Shown here: piece by piece, positions 42,970 through 51,206 of the stretch
Numbering within the stretch: position 1 is the stretch's first letter
How the letters are laid out: every line of letters begins with the position of its first letter
Program-made: the position numbers and the translations under genes
The notes under the pieces: model-generated
Database searches by the model: none
The model's input: only the letters and a program-made list of their open reading frames with translations
What the model was told of the DNA's origin: nothing
Assembly: GCA_963550915.1 (NCBI GenBank)
Contig: CAUVEB010000005.1
Coordinates: 54,043-118,042, forward strand
Length of the DNA: 64,000 bases
Reading direction: 5' to 3'
DNA from: Caviibacter sp963550915
Lineage (GTDB): Bacteria > Fusobacteriota > Fusobacteriia > Fusobacteriales > Leptotrichiaceae

Positions 42970-43986
42970 CTAATCTTTTATTTTTCTTTTAATTGTACTT
43001 GATATACTTGTAATTATTTCATCTGGTACAACTTCATATTTTTTTGCTACCATATTAACCGTTATCCCTTGACCTATTATATATACTTTATCTAGTATAT
43101 TAACGTCTATACCCGTTATATCTACTGCTGTCATATCCATGCAAGGTTTTGAAATTATTCTAGCTTTTTTATTATTTATTATAACATAATCATAAAATAT
43201 TTTACCATAACTATAGCCTACTGGTATAATTGCTATTTTCATATCAGTAGGCACAATATAATCACTAGAATACAGTAAAAAATCTCCTTTTTTCACTTCT
43301 TTTATATCTATGACTTTTGTAACTAAATCGAATACATCTAAAAGACCTACATTTTCATTTAAACCATATATTGACATTCCAACACGGCAATAATCATATA
43401 AATATTTATTTTTAAACTTAAAAAGTCCTGGACTTGCTAATAAATGTGCCTTTTTAGGTTTTAATATATCTATTGCCCTATTAAAAATATGAATCTGCTC
43501 TTTTGTTCTAATTTCATTTTCAACATCTGCAAGATGTGAGTAAATTGCCACAATATTAAGATTATATTTTTTTAACATATCAAGTTCTAAAAGACTAAAA
43601 CCTAGTCTATTAAGCCCTGTATTCACTTTTATATGTACTGGTATATTTTCTAAATTATCACCTAATTTTTTTTGATATTGACTTAGTATGTGCTTGTTTA
43701 TAATACTAAGCTCAATATTTTTTGATATATTTTTTAATTTATTTGGCTCTACCATAGATAAAATTAAAATTTTAGCATTTTTAACAACTTTTTGAATTTT
43801 AAGTGCTTCATCTATGTTTGATACTGCATAGTAATTATATGAAAATTCATTTAATATTTTTGCTATATATTTTATGCCTAAACCATAGGCATTATCTTTT
43901 AATACATATATATTATTTTTTGATAATTTATTTATTTTTTCTAAATTATGCCTTATTTTACTCTTGTAGATTATTAGTTGTACCAT
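42970..43986 (-). CDS. alr: Alanine racemase
   Basis: PLP enzyme converting L- to D-alanine for peptidoglycan, 338 residues (a little short; the family is about 360-390). The PLP Lys is in VLKDNAYGLG near residue 30, where KAxNAYGHG is usual. Other marks are IKVNTGLNRLGF, CRVGMSIYG, the second catalytic Tyr in FLLYSSDYIVP and CMDMTAVDIT. AAGGAAAAAG precedes the ATG. It is followed by the deacetylase lipoprotein. Confidence 0.9.
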   Translation of the reverse strand: MVQLIIYKSKIRHNLEKINKLSKNNIYVLKDNAYGLGIKYIAKILNEFSYNYYAVSNIDEALKIQKVVKNAKILILSMVEPNKLKNISKNIELSIINKHILSQYQKKLGDNLENIPVHIKVNTGLNRLGFSLLELDMLKKYNLNIVAIYSHLADVENEIRTKEQIHIFNRAIDILKPKKAHLLASPGLFKFKNKYLYDYCRVGMSIYGLNENVGLLDVFDLVTKVIDIKEVKKGDFLLYSSDYIVPTDMKIAIIPVGYSYGKIFYDYVIINNKKARIISKPCMDMTAVDITGIDVNILDKVYIIGQGITVNMVAKKYEVVPDEIITSISSTIKRKIKD

Positions 43987-44014
43987 ACTTTTTCCTTTTT
44001 AATTATATACGTTA

Positions 44015-44023
44015 AGTATATCA
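44015..44023 (-). promoter_or_regulatory. Extended -10 promoter for alr
   Basis: Minus-strand TGATATACT (TG at 44022-44023, TATACT at 44015-44020), about 30 bases before the alr ATG and after the trxA terminator. The -35 is weak. Confidence 0.45.
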
Positions 44024-44055
44024 CAAATGGTGCTAATTTTCTATTAAAATAAGAG

Positions 44056-44099
44056 TATAAAAAAATAGTAAAAAGACTTTTACATCGCCTTTTTACTAT
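44056..44099 (-). terminator. Intrinsic terminator after trxA
   Basis: Minus-strand stem ATAGTAAAAAG/CTTTTTACTAT (44065-44099), 11 pairs with a 13-base loop, followed by a run of seven T. It closes the nox-trxA unit. Confidence 0.9.
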
Positions 44100-44105
44100 C
44101 ACATT

Positions 44106-44441
44106 TTACTTACTCATTATATCTGACATTTCTTTTGCTAACATTTCTTTTGATCTTCCACCAATTAATGTTTCAACTGGTTTTCCGTCTTTGAATATTA
44201 CCATAGTTGGTATACTTCTTACACCATAAAATGCTGCTAAGTCTGTGTATTGATCTACGTCAACTTTTACTATTCTGTAGTCAACTTCTTCTGACAATAC
44301 ATCTAAAACAGGTCCTAAAGCTTTACAAGGTCCACACCAAGTTGCAAAGAAGTCAACTAGTGTATATCCTTCTTTTGATACTACTGTTTCTAATAATGAA
44401 TCTACTGTGTTTTCTCCACCATAGTGTATTACTTTACTCAT
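44106..44441 (-). CDS. trxA: Thioredoxin
   Basis: Thiol-disulfide reductant of 111 residues, the usual length. The active site is DFFATWCGPCKALGP near 30-40, with the cis-Pro in RSIPTMVIFKDG near 75. AAGGAGGAAA precedes the ATG. It starts ten bases after the nox stop, so the pair is co-transcribed. No thioredoxin reductase gene lies nearby. It would support peroxide defence and ribonucleotide reduction. Confidence 0.97.
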   Translation of the reverse strand: MSKVIHYGGENTVDSLLETVVSKEGYTLVDFFATWCGPCKALGPVLDVLSEEVDYRIVKVDVDQYTDLAAFYGVRSIPTMVIFKDGKPVETLIGGRSKEMLAKEMSDIMSK

Positions 44442-44451
44442 AATTTCCTCC

Positions 44452-45780
44452 TTATTTAGCAGATAATGCTGCCATTGTTATATAATTATATGGTTGATTA
44501 AAGTGTGGTAAAAAGAATATATCAAGTAATTTAAACTTGTCTATAGTTACTTTTTCTTGGATTGCAAGTGAGAATAAGTGTATTCCCATTGATATATCTT
44601 GTGTTGATGCTATTTGTGCTCCAACTATTCTTCTGCTTTCTTTTTCATATACAATTTTTATCATAACATTGTCATTATTGTATGTTATGAATGCAGGTTT
44701 TTGTAAATCTTTAAAGCTTGTTGATAGTACATCTAATCCCATTTTCTTAGCGTTTTCTTCTGTTATTCCTGTTGAAACCATGTTAACACCATAAATTGAT
44801 ATACCATTTGAACCTTGTACTCCAATTGATTCAAGTTCTGTACCCATTGCATTATGTCCAGCTATTATTCCTGATCTTACTGCGTTTGTTGCAAGTGCTA
44901 TGTAGTTAATATCTTGGATTGAGTTATCATATAATGTAGCACAATCTCCTATAGCATATACATCTTTTTGAGATGTTTCTTGTTTTCTATTTACTTTATA
45001 TGCGTTTTTGTATAATTCTAATTTGTCTTTTAATAATTGTGTATTAGGTCTAAATCCAACACATAGTACAACCATGTCTGTAGCTATTTCACCTTTATCA
45101 GTTTTAACAGCTTCAACTTTTGTTGTTCCTTTTATTTCTTCTAATTTTTCACCAAATCTTAATTCAACACCGTGTTCTTCTAAAACATTGCTTATTTCTT
45201 TTCTGAATTCTACATCATAGTATGAAGATAAACAATCATCGCATGCATCTATTAAAGCAACTTCTTTACCGTTTCTCTTGAATGCTTCTGCAAGTTCTAC
45301 TCCTATATATCCAGCACCAACAACTGTTACGTGTTTAATTTCAGGATTTTTTAATTTTTCAATAACTTCTGCTGCGTTTTGGAAAAGTTTAACGAATTGA
45401 ACATTTTCTAAATCTCTACCAGGTATTGGTAAGTCTATTGGTAAAGAACCTGTTGAAAGTATTAATTTATCATAACTTTCTTTGTATTCTTTTCCACATT
45501 GTGATTTTGCATATACAATCTTATTTTCAAAGTCGATATCATATACTTCAGTTCCCATATGTATATCTGCACCTTTAGATTCTAATTTGTCTTTTGAAGA
45601 ATAGAATAATCCTTCTGAACCTGCAATTTGTCCACCAATCCATAATGCCATTCCACAACCTAAAAAGCTAATATTTGTATTTCTATCAAATACTGTTACT
45701 TTTGCGTCTTTGTAGTTGTCAAGTATTGTGTTTATCGCAGCCGTTCCTGCGTGGTTTGCACCTACTACAACAATTTTCAT
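44452..45780 (-). CDS. nox: FAD-dependent NADH oxidase (NOX, water-forming type)
   Basis: Flavoprotein that oxidises NADH with oxygen, 442 residues. It starts MKIVVVGANHAGTAAINTIL with a Rossmann FAD motif, has the single redox Cys in ISFLGCGMALWIGG near residue 42, the NADH motif VVGAGYIGVELAEAF near 155, and VYAIGDCATL near 275. These are the marks of streptococcal-type water-forming Nox. The Cys42 sulfenic mechanism and close likeness to CoA-disulfide reductase leave the latter as an alternative. The start at 45780 follows ATGGAGGTAAAA. It precedes trxA. Confidence 0.9.
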   Translation of the reverse strand: MKIVVVGANHAGTAAINTILDNYKDAKVTVFDRNTNISFLGCGMALWIGGQIAGSEGLFYSSKDKLESKGADIHMGTEVYDIDFENKIVYAKSQCGKEYKESYDKLILSTGSLPIDLPIPGRDLENVQFVKLFQNAAEVIEKLKNPEIKHVTVVGAGYIGVELAEAFKRNGKEVALIDACDDCLSSYYDVEFRKEISNVLEEHGVELRFGEKLEEIKGTTKVEAVKTDKGEIATDMVVLCVGFRPNTQLLKDKLELYKNAYKVNRKQETSQKDVYAIGDCATLYDNSIQDINYIALATNAVRSGIIAGHNAMGTELESIGVQGSNGISIYGVNMVSTGITEENAKKMGLDVLSTSFKDLQKPAFITYNNDNVMIKIVYEKESRRIVGAQIASTQDISMGIHLFSLAIQEKVTIDKFKLLDIFFLPHFNQPYNYITMAALSAK

Positions 45781-45821
45781 TTTTACCTCCATAATTATAC
45801 TAACTTTACTTTTTACACCTT

Positions 45822-45830
45822 ATTATATCA
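45822..45830 (-). promoter_or_regulatory. Extended -10 promoter for nox
   Basis: Minus-strand TGATATAAT, a perfect extended -10 (TATAAT at 45822-45827), about 42 bases before the nox ATG. No clear -35 is seen. Confidence 0.6.
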
Positions 45831-45836
45831 CGAATT

Positions 45837-46778
45837 TTATTTTTTTAAATACATTTCTAAAAAATTTTCAATATTTTTTTCACTAACATCTGTACGAGCA
45901 ACACAGTTCTTCCACAACTTACTGTATTTTGTGTTGTAGAAAAGACCTAAAGTATGCATTAAATAATGATAAGGTTTTCCATTTAATTGTTTCACATCTT
46001 GAATAATATTTTTTAATATTTCTTCATAACTAATATTATCAACATTTAACAACATTGGATTATCATATGCTGCACGCCCTATCATAACAGAGTCAACAAA
46101 GTTTAAATGATATTTTACCTCATCAAGAGTCTTTATTCCCCCATTAATTTCTATATGTAAATTTGGTCTATCTTTTTTAACTCTATACACTGTTTCATAA
46201 TCTAGTGCCGGTATTTTTCTGTTTTCATCAGGTGTTAGACCTTTTAATATTGCAATTCTACTGTGTATTATGAATTTATTAATTCCCTTATCTGATAATC
46301 TATCTATAAAGTATAAAAGCTCTTCATAACTTATTATTTTTCTATCATTTTCAAGTATGCCTGTACCGTCAATTCCTATTCTATGTTTTACACTTACAGG
46401 CTTATTTGTTCTATTTTTTATTTCTTCTACTATTTTACAAAGTAAATCAACATCAGACATTAAATATGCACCCATTTTATTATCTGACACTCTATTTGAC
46501 GGACAACCAGCATTTATATTTATCTCATCATAATCATATTTAACTATTTCATCCATAGCTTTTTTCATATCTTCTTCACTACTTGTTGCAACTTGAAGTA
46601 CTATAGGATGTTGTCTTTTATTAAAATCAAGCAATCTTTTGCTATCACCATTTATTATTGCCTTATCTGTTATCATTTCAGTGTATAATGTTACATCTTT
46701 ATTTATGATTCTTATAAAATCACGAAAATAGTTAGTTGTTCTGTCTACCATAGGTGCTATACTTATTTTTTTCATCAT
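45837..46778 (-). CDS. dusA: tRNA-dihydrouridine synthase, DusA subfamily
   Basis: FMN enzyme reducing uridines in the tRNA D-loop, 313 residues. It starts ISIAPMVDRTTNYFRDF, with LYTEMITDKAI, the catalytic Cys in NINAGCPSNRVSDN near residue 92, VKHRIGIDG and HSRIAILKGLTPDENRKIP near 175, the last being a DusA mark. The ATG overlaps the transporter stop as ATGATGA, with a weak Shine-Dalgarno, so translation is probably coupled. It ends before the nox promoter. Confidence 0.9.
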   Translation of the reverse strand: MMKKISIAPMVDRTTNYFRDFIRIINKDVTLYTEMITDKAIINGDSKRLLDFNKRQHPIVLQVATSSEEDMKKAMDEIVKYDYDEININAGCPSNRVSDNKMGAYLMSDVDLLCKIVEEIKNRTNKPVSVKHRIGIDGTGILENDRKIISYEELLYFIDRLSDKGINKFIIHSRIAILKGLTPDENRKIPALDYETVYRVKKDRPNLHIEINGGIKTLDEVKYHLNFVDSVMIGRAAYDNPMLLNVDNISYEEILKNIIQDVKQLNGKPYHYLMHTLGLFYNTKYSKLWKNCVARTDVSEKNIENFLEMYLKK

Positions 46779-47221
46779 CTGCTTATTAAAAATACTCCTC
46801 CTGTCATAAGACTAACTCCAATAATTTTAATTAAATTTATAGGTTTTGGTGTAAATCCAAATGCTCCAAAATGATCAAGTAATAAGGCTGTAACTATTTG
46901 TGCAAATAATAGCAATATAGTCGTATTACCTACACCTAAATGAGGTGTTACAAATATAACAAGAGAAACATATATTAATCCTGTTATTGCACCTAAATAA
47001 GCCCATATAGGTGTTTGTCTAATTATATCAAGACTTGGTAATGGTTCTTTTTTTATTAAAAGATAAACTGCTATTACAGCTGTTCCTCCTGCAAATGCCC
47101 AAAAAGTTGCCATATCAGGGCTTTTAAGACTTTTTCCTAAACTTGCATTTATAGGACCTTGTACAGTAACTGCAATACCTGCTACAACTGCAAGTAATGT
47201 GTATATAAGATTATTTCCCAT
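46775..47221 (-). CDS. DMT-superfamily YdcZ-type (DUF606) membrane protein
   Basis: A 148-residue protein with five hydrophobic segments, including TLLAVVAGIAVTVQGPINAS at the N-terminus and VGNTTILLLFAQIVTALLLD near 100, which are marks of the short YdcZ/DUF606 family of drug/metabolite transporters. Half-size members often pair as dimers. The substrate is unknown. It overlaps rarA by eleven bases and dusA by four, so translation is coupled. Confidence 0.88.
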   Translation of the reverse strand: MGNNLIYTLLAVVAGIAVTVQGPINASLGKSLKSPDMATFWAFAGGTAVIAVYLLIKKEPLPSLDIIRQTPIWAYLGAITGLIYVSLVIFVTPHLGVGNTTILLLFAQIVTALLLDHFGAFGFTPKPINLIKIIGVSLMTGGVFLISR

Positions 47222-48404
47222 TTTTGTTCTCCTTTAACGCTCGTTCTATCTTATTATCACAAGCTTCATAAAATTTTATTTCTTTTTCCATATATTTTTG
47301 TGCTACATAATGTTTTGGATAGTCATGTGGATACTTATAATTACTAGCTCCTTCTTTAGTTAAATGATATGGAACTTTTTGTACTCCATTTTCATTTATA
47401 GTAGCAAATGCTTTATTAACAGCTAAATAAGCACTGTTACTCTTAGGTGATAACGCTAAATAAATAGCACACTCTGAAAGTATTATTCTAGCCTCAGGCA
47501 TACCTATTTTTTCAACAGCGTTCATAGCTGCAACTGCTAGTTTAAGTGCATTAGGATTTGCAAGTCCTATATCTTCACTTGCAAGTATAACTAGTCTTCT
47601 AGCTATATACATAGGATCTTCTCCATCTATTAACATTGAACTTAACCAATATACCGCACTATTTTCATCACTACCACGTACGCTTTTAATTAATGCTGAT
47701 ATCCTATCATACTTATCACTATCATCATAAGATCTTGAAACACTAAGCCCTTGTTTTATAGCATCAATGCTTGTCTTTGATAAAATTTCAAGTATATTTA
47801 TAGCTGATCTTGCATCTCCATTACAGACACTATGTATATATTCTAATATCTCATCATTTATCTCAATATTTTCTTGCTCCGCAATTCTTTTTATTATAGT
47901 TTCAATATTAGCTTTACTTAATTTTTTAAACTCAATTACAAGACAACGTGAAATAATAGCCTTATTTAAAGTATAATAAGGATTTTCAGTTGTACTTCCT
48001 ATAAGTATTATATTCCCGTCTTCTAAATCTAAAAGCAAAGAGTCTTGTTGTGCTTTATTAAATCTATGTATTTCATCAAAAAGTAATATAGTTTTTTTAC
48101 CTGTAAGTGCTAGATTTTCACGAGCTCTTTTAGATAATTCTTTAATATCAGAAACACCAGATTTTATAGCATTAAGATATTCAAAGTTATAATCTAGATT
48201 AGATGCTATTAGTTTTGCAAAAGTAGTTTTACCAACACCAGGTACTCCGAAAATAATTAAATTAACCATTTCATTTTTATCAATTAACTTTTTAACTATT
48301 TCAACCGCTTTTTCTTGACCTATAAAGTCAGTAAAAACCTTTGGTCTATATTTATAGGCCAAAGGCTTTGATGTGTTATTTGAAAGAAATCCTAATTGTT
48401 CCAT
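47211..48404 (-). CDS. rarA: Replication-associated recombination protein RarA (MgsA)
   Basis: AAA+ clamp-loader-like ATPase acting at stalled forks, 397 residues. It has RPKVFTDFIGQEKAV, Walker A FGVPGVGKTTFAKLI near residue 55, Walker B ILLFDEIHRF near 110, sensor STTENPYYTLN, and the C-terminal tetramerisation part with AVEKIGMPEARIILSE and the end GASNYKYPHDYP. It lies two bases after malQ in the same unit. Confidence 0.95.
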   Translation of the reverse strand: MEQLGFLSNNTSKPLAYKYRPKVFTDFIGQEKAVEIVKKLIDKNEMVNLIIFGVPGVGKTTFAKLIASNLDYNFEYLNAIKSGVSDIKELSKRARENLALTGKKTILLFDEIHRFNKAQQDSLLLDLEDGNIILIGSTTENPYYTLNKAIISRCLVIEFKKLSKANIETIIKRIAEQENIEINDEILEYIHSVCNGDARSAINILEILSKTSIDAIKQGLSVSRSYDDSDKYDRISALIKSVRGSDENSAVYWLSSMLIDGEDPMYIARRLVILASEDIGLANPNALKLAVAAMNAVEKIGMPEARIILSECAIYLALSPKSNSAYLAVNKAFATINENGVQKVPYHLTKEGASNYKYPHDYPKHYVAQKYMEKEIKFYEACDNKIERALKENKNGK

Positions 48405-48405
48405 A

Positions 48406-49872
48406 TTATCTACCGTAGTGCTCTGTAACTTGTGCTATTGAATTTGCAAGTTCATCTGATAAAGCATTATCTTTTATTCTAAACATCCAGTTTCCACTTG
48501 AAACTCCTGGTGTGTTTATTCTAGCACTACTATCAAGACATAAGTAATCTTGCATAGGTATTATACTATATTTTGCAATACTACTATGTGCAAGTCTAAT
48601 TAAATTCCATACAACTCCTGCATCATCATAATTATTTAAATATCTTTTTACTTGTTCTCTATCACTGTAACTTAGGCTATTATACCAACCTTGAGTTGTG
48701 TCATTATCATGAGTTCCTGTATATACAACACAATTTTCTTCATACATATGTGGTAAATAGTCATTATTTGGATCATTATCAAATGCAAATTGTAATATCT
48801 TCATACCAGGAAGTCTTGCATCTTCTTTTAATTTAACTACATCATCTGTTAATATTCCTAAATCTTCTGCAATAATGTTTAAACTACCAAAAATTTCTTT
48901 TAATTTATTAAAAAAGTCTATGCCAGGTCCTTTTACCCATTTACCATTTATTGCAGTTGTCTGACCAAAAGGTATTTCCCAATATGATTCAAACCCTCTA
49001 AAATGGTCTATTCTTATTATATCGCATATTGATAAATTAGCTTTTATTCTATCAACCCACCATTTATATCCTGTAGTTCTCATTTTATCCCAGTTGTATA
49101 AAGGATTCCCCCATAATTGCCCAGTAGCACTAAAGTAATCAGGCGGAACTCCTGCAACACTGCAAGGTTTTAGCTCGTGGTCAAATAAGAATATATCTGT
49201 ATTTGCCCATGCATCAGCAGAATCAAAAGCAACAAATATAGGGATATCTCCTATTATTTGTATATTTTTAGAGTTTGCATATTTTTTTATTTCATTCCAT
49301 TGTTTAAAGAATAAAAATTGTATAAATTTTTGTGTATCTATTTCTTTTGATAATAGTTTTTCATATTTTTCTATTGCTTTTTCTTCTCTAAATTTAATAT
49401 CATTATCCCAAGTATCCCAAGATGCTCCATTAAAATGATTTTTAATTGAAATAAATAGTGTATAATTATCAAGCCAACTAGCATTTTCTTCTTTAAATTT
49501 ATTAAATTCATCTAAAACTAAGCTTGATTTTTCATATGCTTTTTCAAGTAAAGGATTTTTTACATTATATAGTTTTCCATAATCTACATAATTATTATCC
49601 TCATCATAACATACCTTTATATCTTCGTTTGTAAGTAATCCTAAATCAACCAAATTTTCTAAATCAATTAAATATGGATTTCCTGCAAAAGCAGAAAAAC
49701 ATTGATAAGGTGAATCTCCATATCCAGTAGGTCCTAATGGAAATACTTGCCACAGTTTTTGTTTTGATTTTTCTAAAAAATCAATAAATCTTCTACATTC
49801 TTTTCCTAAAGTTCCCACACCATAGTTACCTGGTAAAGATGTCGGATGTAGTAGTATACCGGCTTTTCTCAT
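48406..49872 (-). CDS. malQ: 4-alpha-glucanotransferase (amylomaltase)
   Basis: GH77 enzyme moving maltosyl units between alpha-1,4-glucans, 488 residues. It opens RKAGILLHPTSLPGNYGVGT, with LGPTGYGDSPYQCFSAFAGN, the nucleophile Asp in IIRIDHFRGFESYWEIP near residue 290, the acid/base Glu in AEDLGILTDDV near 340 and GTHDNDTTQGW near 390. It lies 45 bases after the AraC regulator, which may control it. It would work with the GH57 branching enzyme in glycogen or maltodextrin metabolism. Confidence 0.96.
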   Translation of the reverse strand: MRKAGILLHPTSLPGNYGVGTLGKECRRFIDFLEKSKQKLWQVFPLGPTGYGDSPYQCFSAFAGNPYLIDLENLVDLGLLTNEDIKVCYDEDNNYVDYGKLYNVKNPLLEKAYEKSSLVLDEFNKFKEENASWLDNYTLFISIKNHFNGASWDTWDNDIKFREEKAIEKYEKLLSKEIDTQKFIQFLFFKQWNEIKKYANSKNIQIIGDIPIFVAFDSADAWANTDIFLFDHELKPCSVAGVPPDYFSATGQLWGNPLYNWDKMRTTGYKWWVDRIKANLSICDIIRIDHFRGFESYWEIPFGQTTAINGKWVKGPGIDFFNKLKEIFGSLNIIAEDLGILTDDVVKLKEDARLPGMKILQFAFDNDPNNDYLPHMYEENCVVYTGTHDNDTTQGWYNSLSYSDREQVKRYLNNYDDAGVVWNLIRLAHSSIAKYSIIPMQDYLCLDSSARINTPGVSSGNWMFRIKDNALSDELANSIAQVTEHYGR

Positions 49873-49917
49873 ATTAGCTCGTATGACTTTTAGCCATACT
49901 CTCCTTTCTATCTTATC

Positions 49918-51141
49918 TTAAAATTTTCTTTTTTGTTTTTTACACATAGTTTTAAAAGTTGTAGGCGTCATATTCTTATTTTTACTAAAATTATTATTAA
50001 ACGTCTTTATATTATTATATCCAACTTTAAAACAAATATCTATAATACTTTCTTCAGTATTTTCTAAAAATTCACAAGCCTTATTTATTCTAACATAATT
50101 TAGATATGTACTAAAGTTTCTGTCTACATATAGAAGTAAAAGTTTATTTACTTTAACTTCTGATATTTTAAATATTTCAGCTACACTTTCAATACTAATC
50201 TCTTTCATATAGTTTTCCATTATGTAGTTTATTATCTTAAAGGCTAGAGCTCTATCTTCTTCTGTAAATGTATTAAATGAAGATCTGTATATAGTTCTAT
50301 AAGCACTAGGAGTAGTATTTTTTTTCATATTCCATATTTTAGTGATGTGTGAACCATCAACAAATCCAGCTATTCTTGCTATTTCATCCAAACTCATATT
50401 TGTATATAGAAGTAGCTCTTCTGTTTTTTGAAGCCTTATTTTATATAATAACTCATTAAAAGTTAAGTTTGAGAAATTTTCAATATATTTTCTAACAGTT
50501 GACTCACTCATAAAAAATATAGTGGCTAGTTTCATAACTGTTAGTTTTTCACCTGAATGTGCAAATATATATTTTATTATTGCTTGACCAACTGAAAATT
50601 CAGGTTTTTGATGATTATGTTTAAAATCTCTTGATATCAAAATTAAAATCTCAATGAATTTTGTTATCATAAAAAGACAAGAAAAATCATCACTATGGTT
50701 ATAATCACCAATTTCTAATATATTTTCATCACCTATTTCAGTTCTAAGTTCAAGAAGTAACTTCGTTACTTTCATAGATGATTTATGACATAATTTTAAT
50801 GCTTCAAATTGGTCTAATTCTTGGAATATCTTTGAATCGCAACTATTTATATTGTTTATAACCTGTGAAATATACATTCTGTTATATGACAAAATTATGC
50901 AATTTATAGGTTTTTCAATATTGTATACTTCAAATAAAGTCCAAGGAGTAATATTGATAAATAAATCTTTTTTTACTATATATTCTTTTTCATTTACTTT
51001 AACTCTTCCAACACCATCTAGTATGAATATGAATTTACAATTAGTATGTATAAATGTTGAATTTTCTTCTATAACTTTTGTTACTATGGTTATAGGCTTT
51101 GTTAAATCACATTTTGACCTAGCATCAATATGGTTATACAT
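49918..51141 (-). CDS. AraC-family regulator with two tandem HTH domains
   Basis: A 407-residue regulator. The N-terminal part (about 15-110) is a cupin-like effector domain (KFIFILDGVGRVKVNEKEYI). It is followed by two AraC-type DNA-binding modules: one around 190-285 (LTVMKLATIFFMSESTVRKY, MSLDEIARIAGFVDGSHITK, TTPSAYR) and a second around 305-405 (ISIESVAEIFKISEVKVNKL, ESIIDICFKVGYNNIKTFNN, MTPTTFKTM). Most family members have only one. It precedes malQ, so a sugar or maltodextrin-related effector is plausible. It has its own promoter. Confidence 0.88.
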   Translation of the reverse strand: MYNHIDARSKCDLTKPITIVTKVIEENSTFIHTNCKFIFILDGVGRVKVNEKEYIVKKDLFINITPWTLFEVYNIEKPINCIILSYNRMYISQVINNINSCDSKIFQELDQFEALKLCHKSSMKVTKLLLELRTEIGDENILEIGDYNHSDDFSCLFMITKFIEILILISRDFKHNHQKPEFSVGQAIIKYIFAHSGEKLTVMKLATIFFMSESTVRKYIENFSNLTFNELLYKIRLQKTEELLLYTNMSLDEIARIAGFVDGSHITKIWNMKKNTTPSAYRTIYRSSFNTFTEEDRALAFKIINYIMENYMKEISIESVAEIFKISEVKVNKLLLLYVDRNFSTYLNYVRINKACEFLENTEESIIDICFKVGYNNIKTFNNNFSKNKNMTPTTFKTMCKKQKRKF

Positions 51142-51171
51142 TATTTTCTCCGTTCAAAAAACATATACACT

Positions 51172-51200
51172 ATTATACCTTATTTTAGTGTTATTAGCAA
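51172..51200 (-). promoter_or_regulatory. Sigma-70 promoter for the AraC regulator
   Basis: Minus-strand -35 TTGCTA (51195-51200) and -10 TATAAT (51172-51177) with a 17-base spacer, about 30 bases before the ATG. The Shine-Dalgarno is CGGAGA. Confidence 0.7.
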
Positions 51201-51206
51201 AGTATT

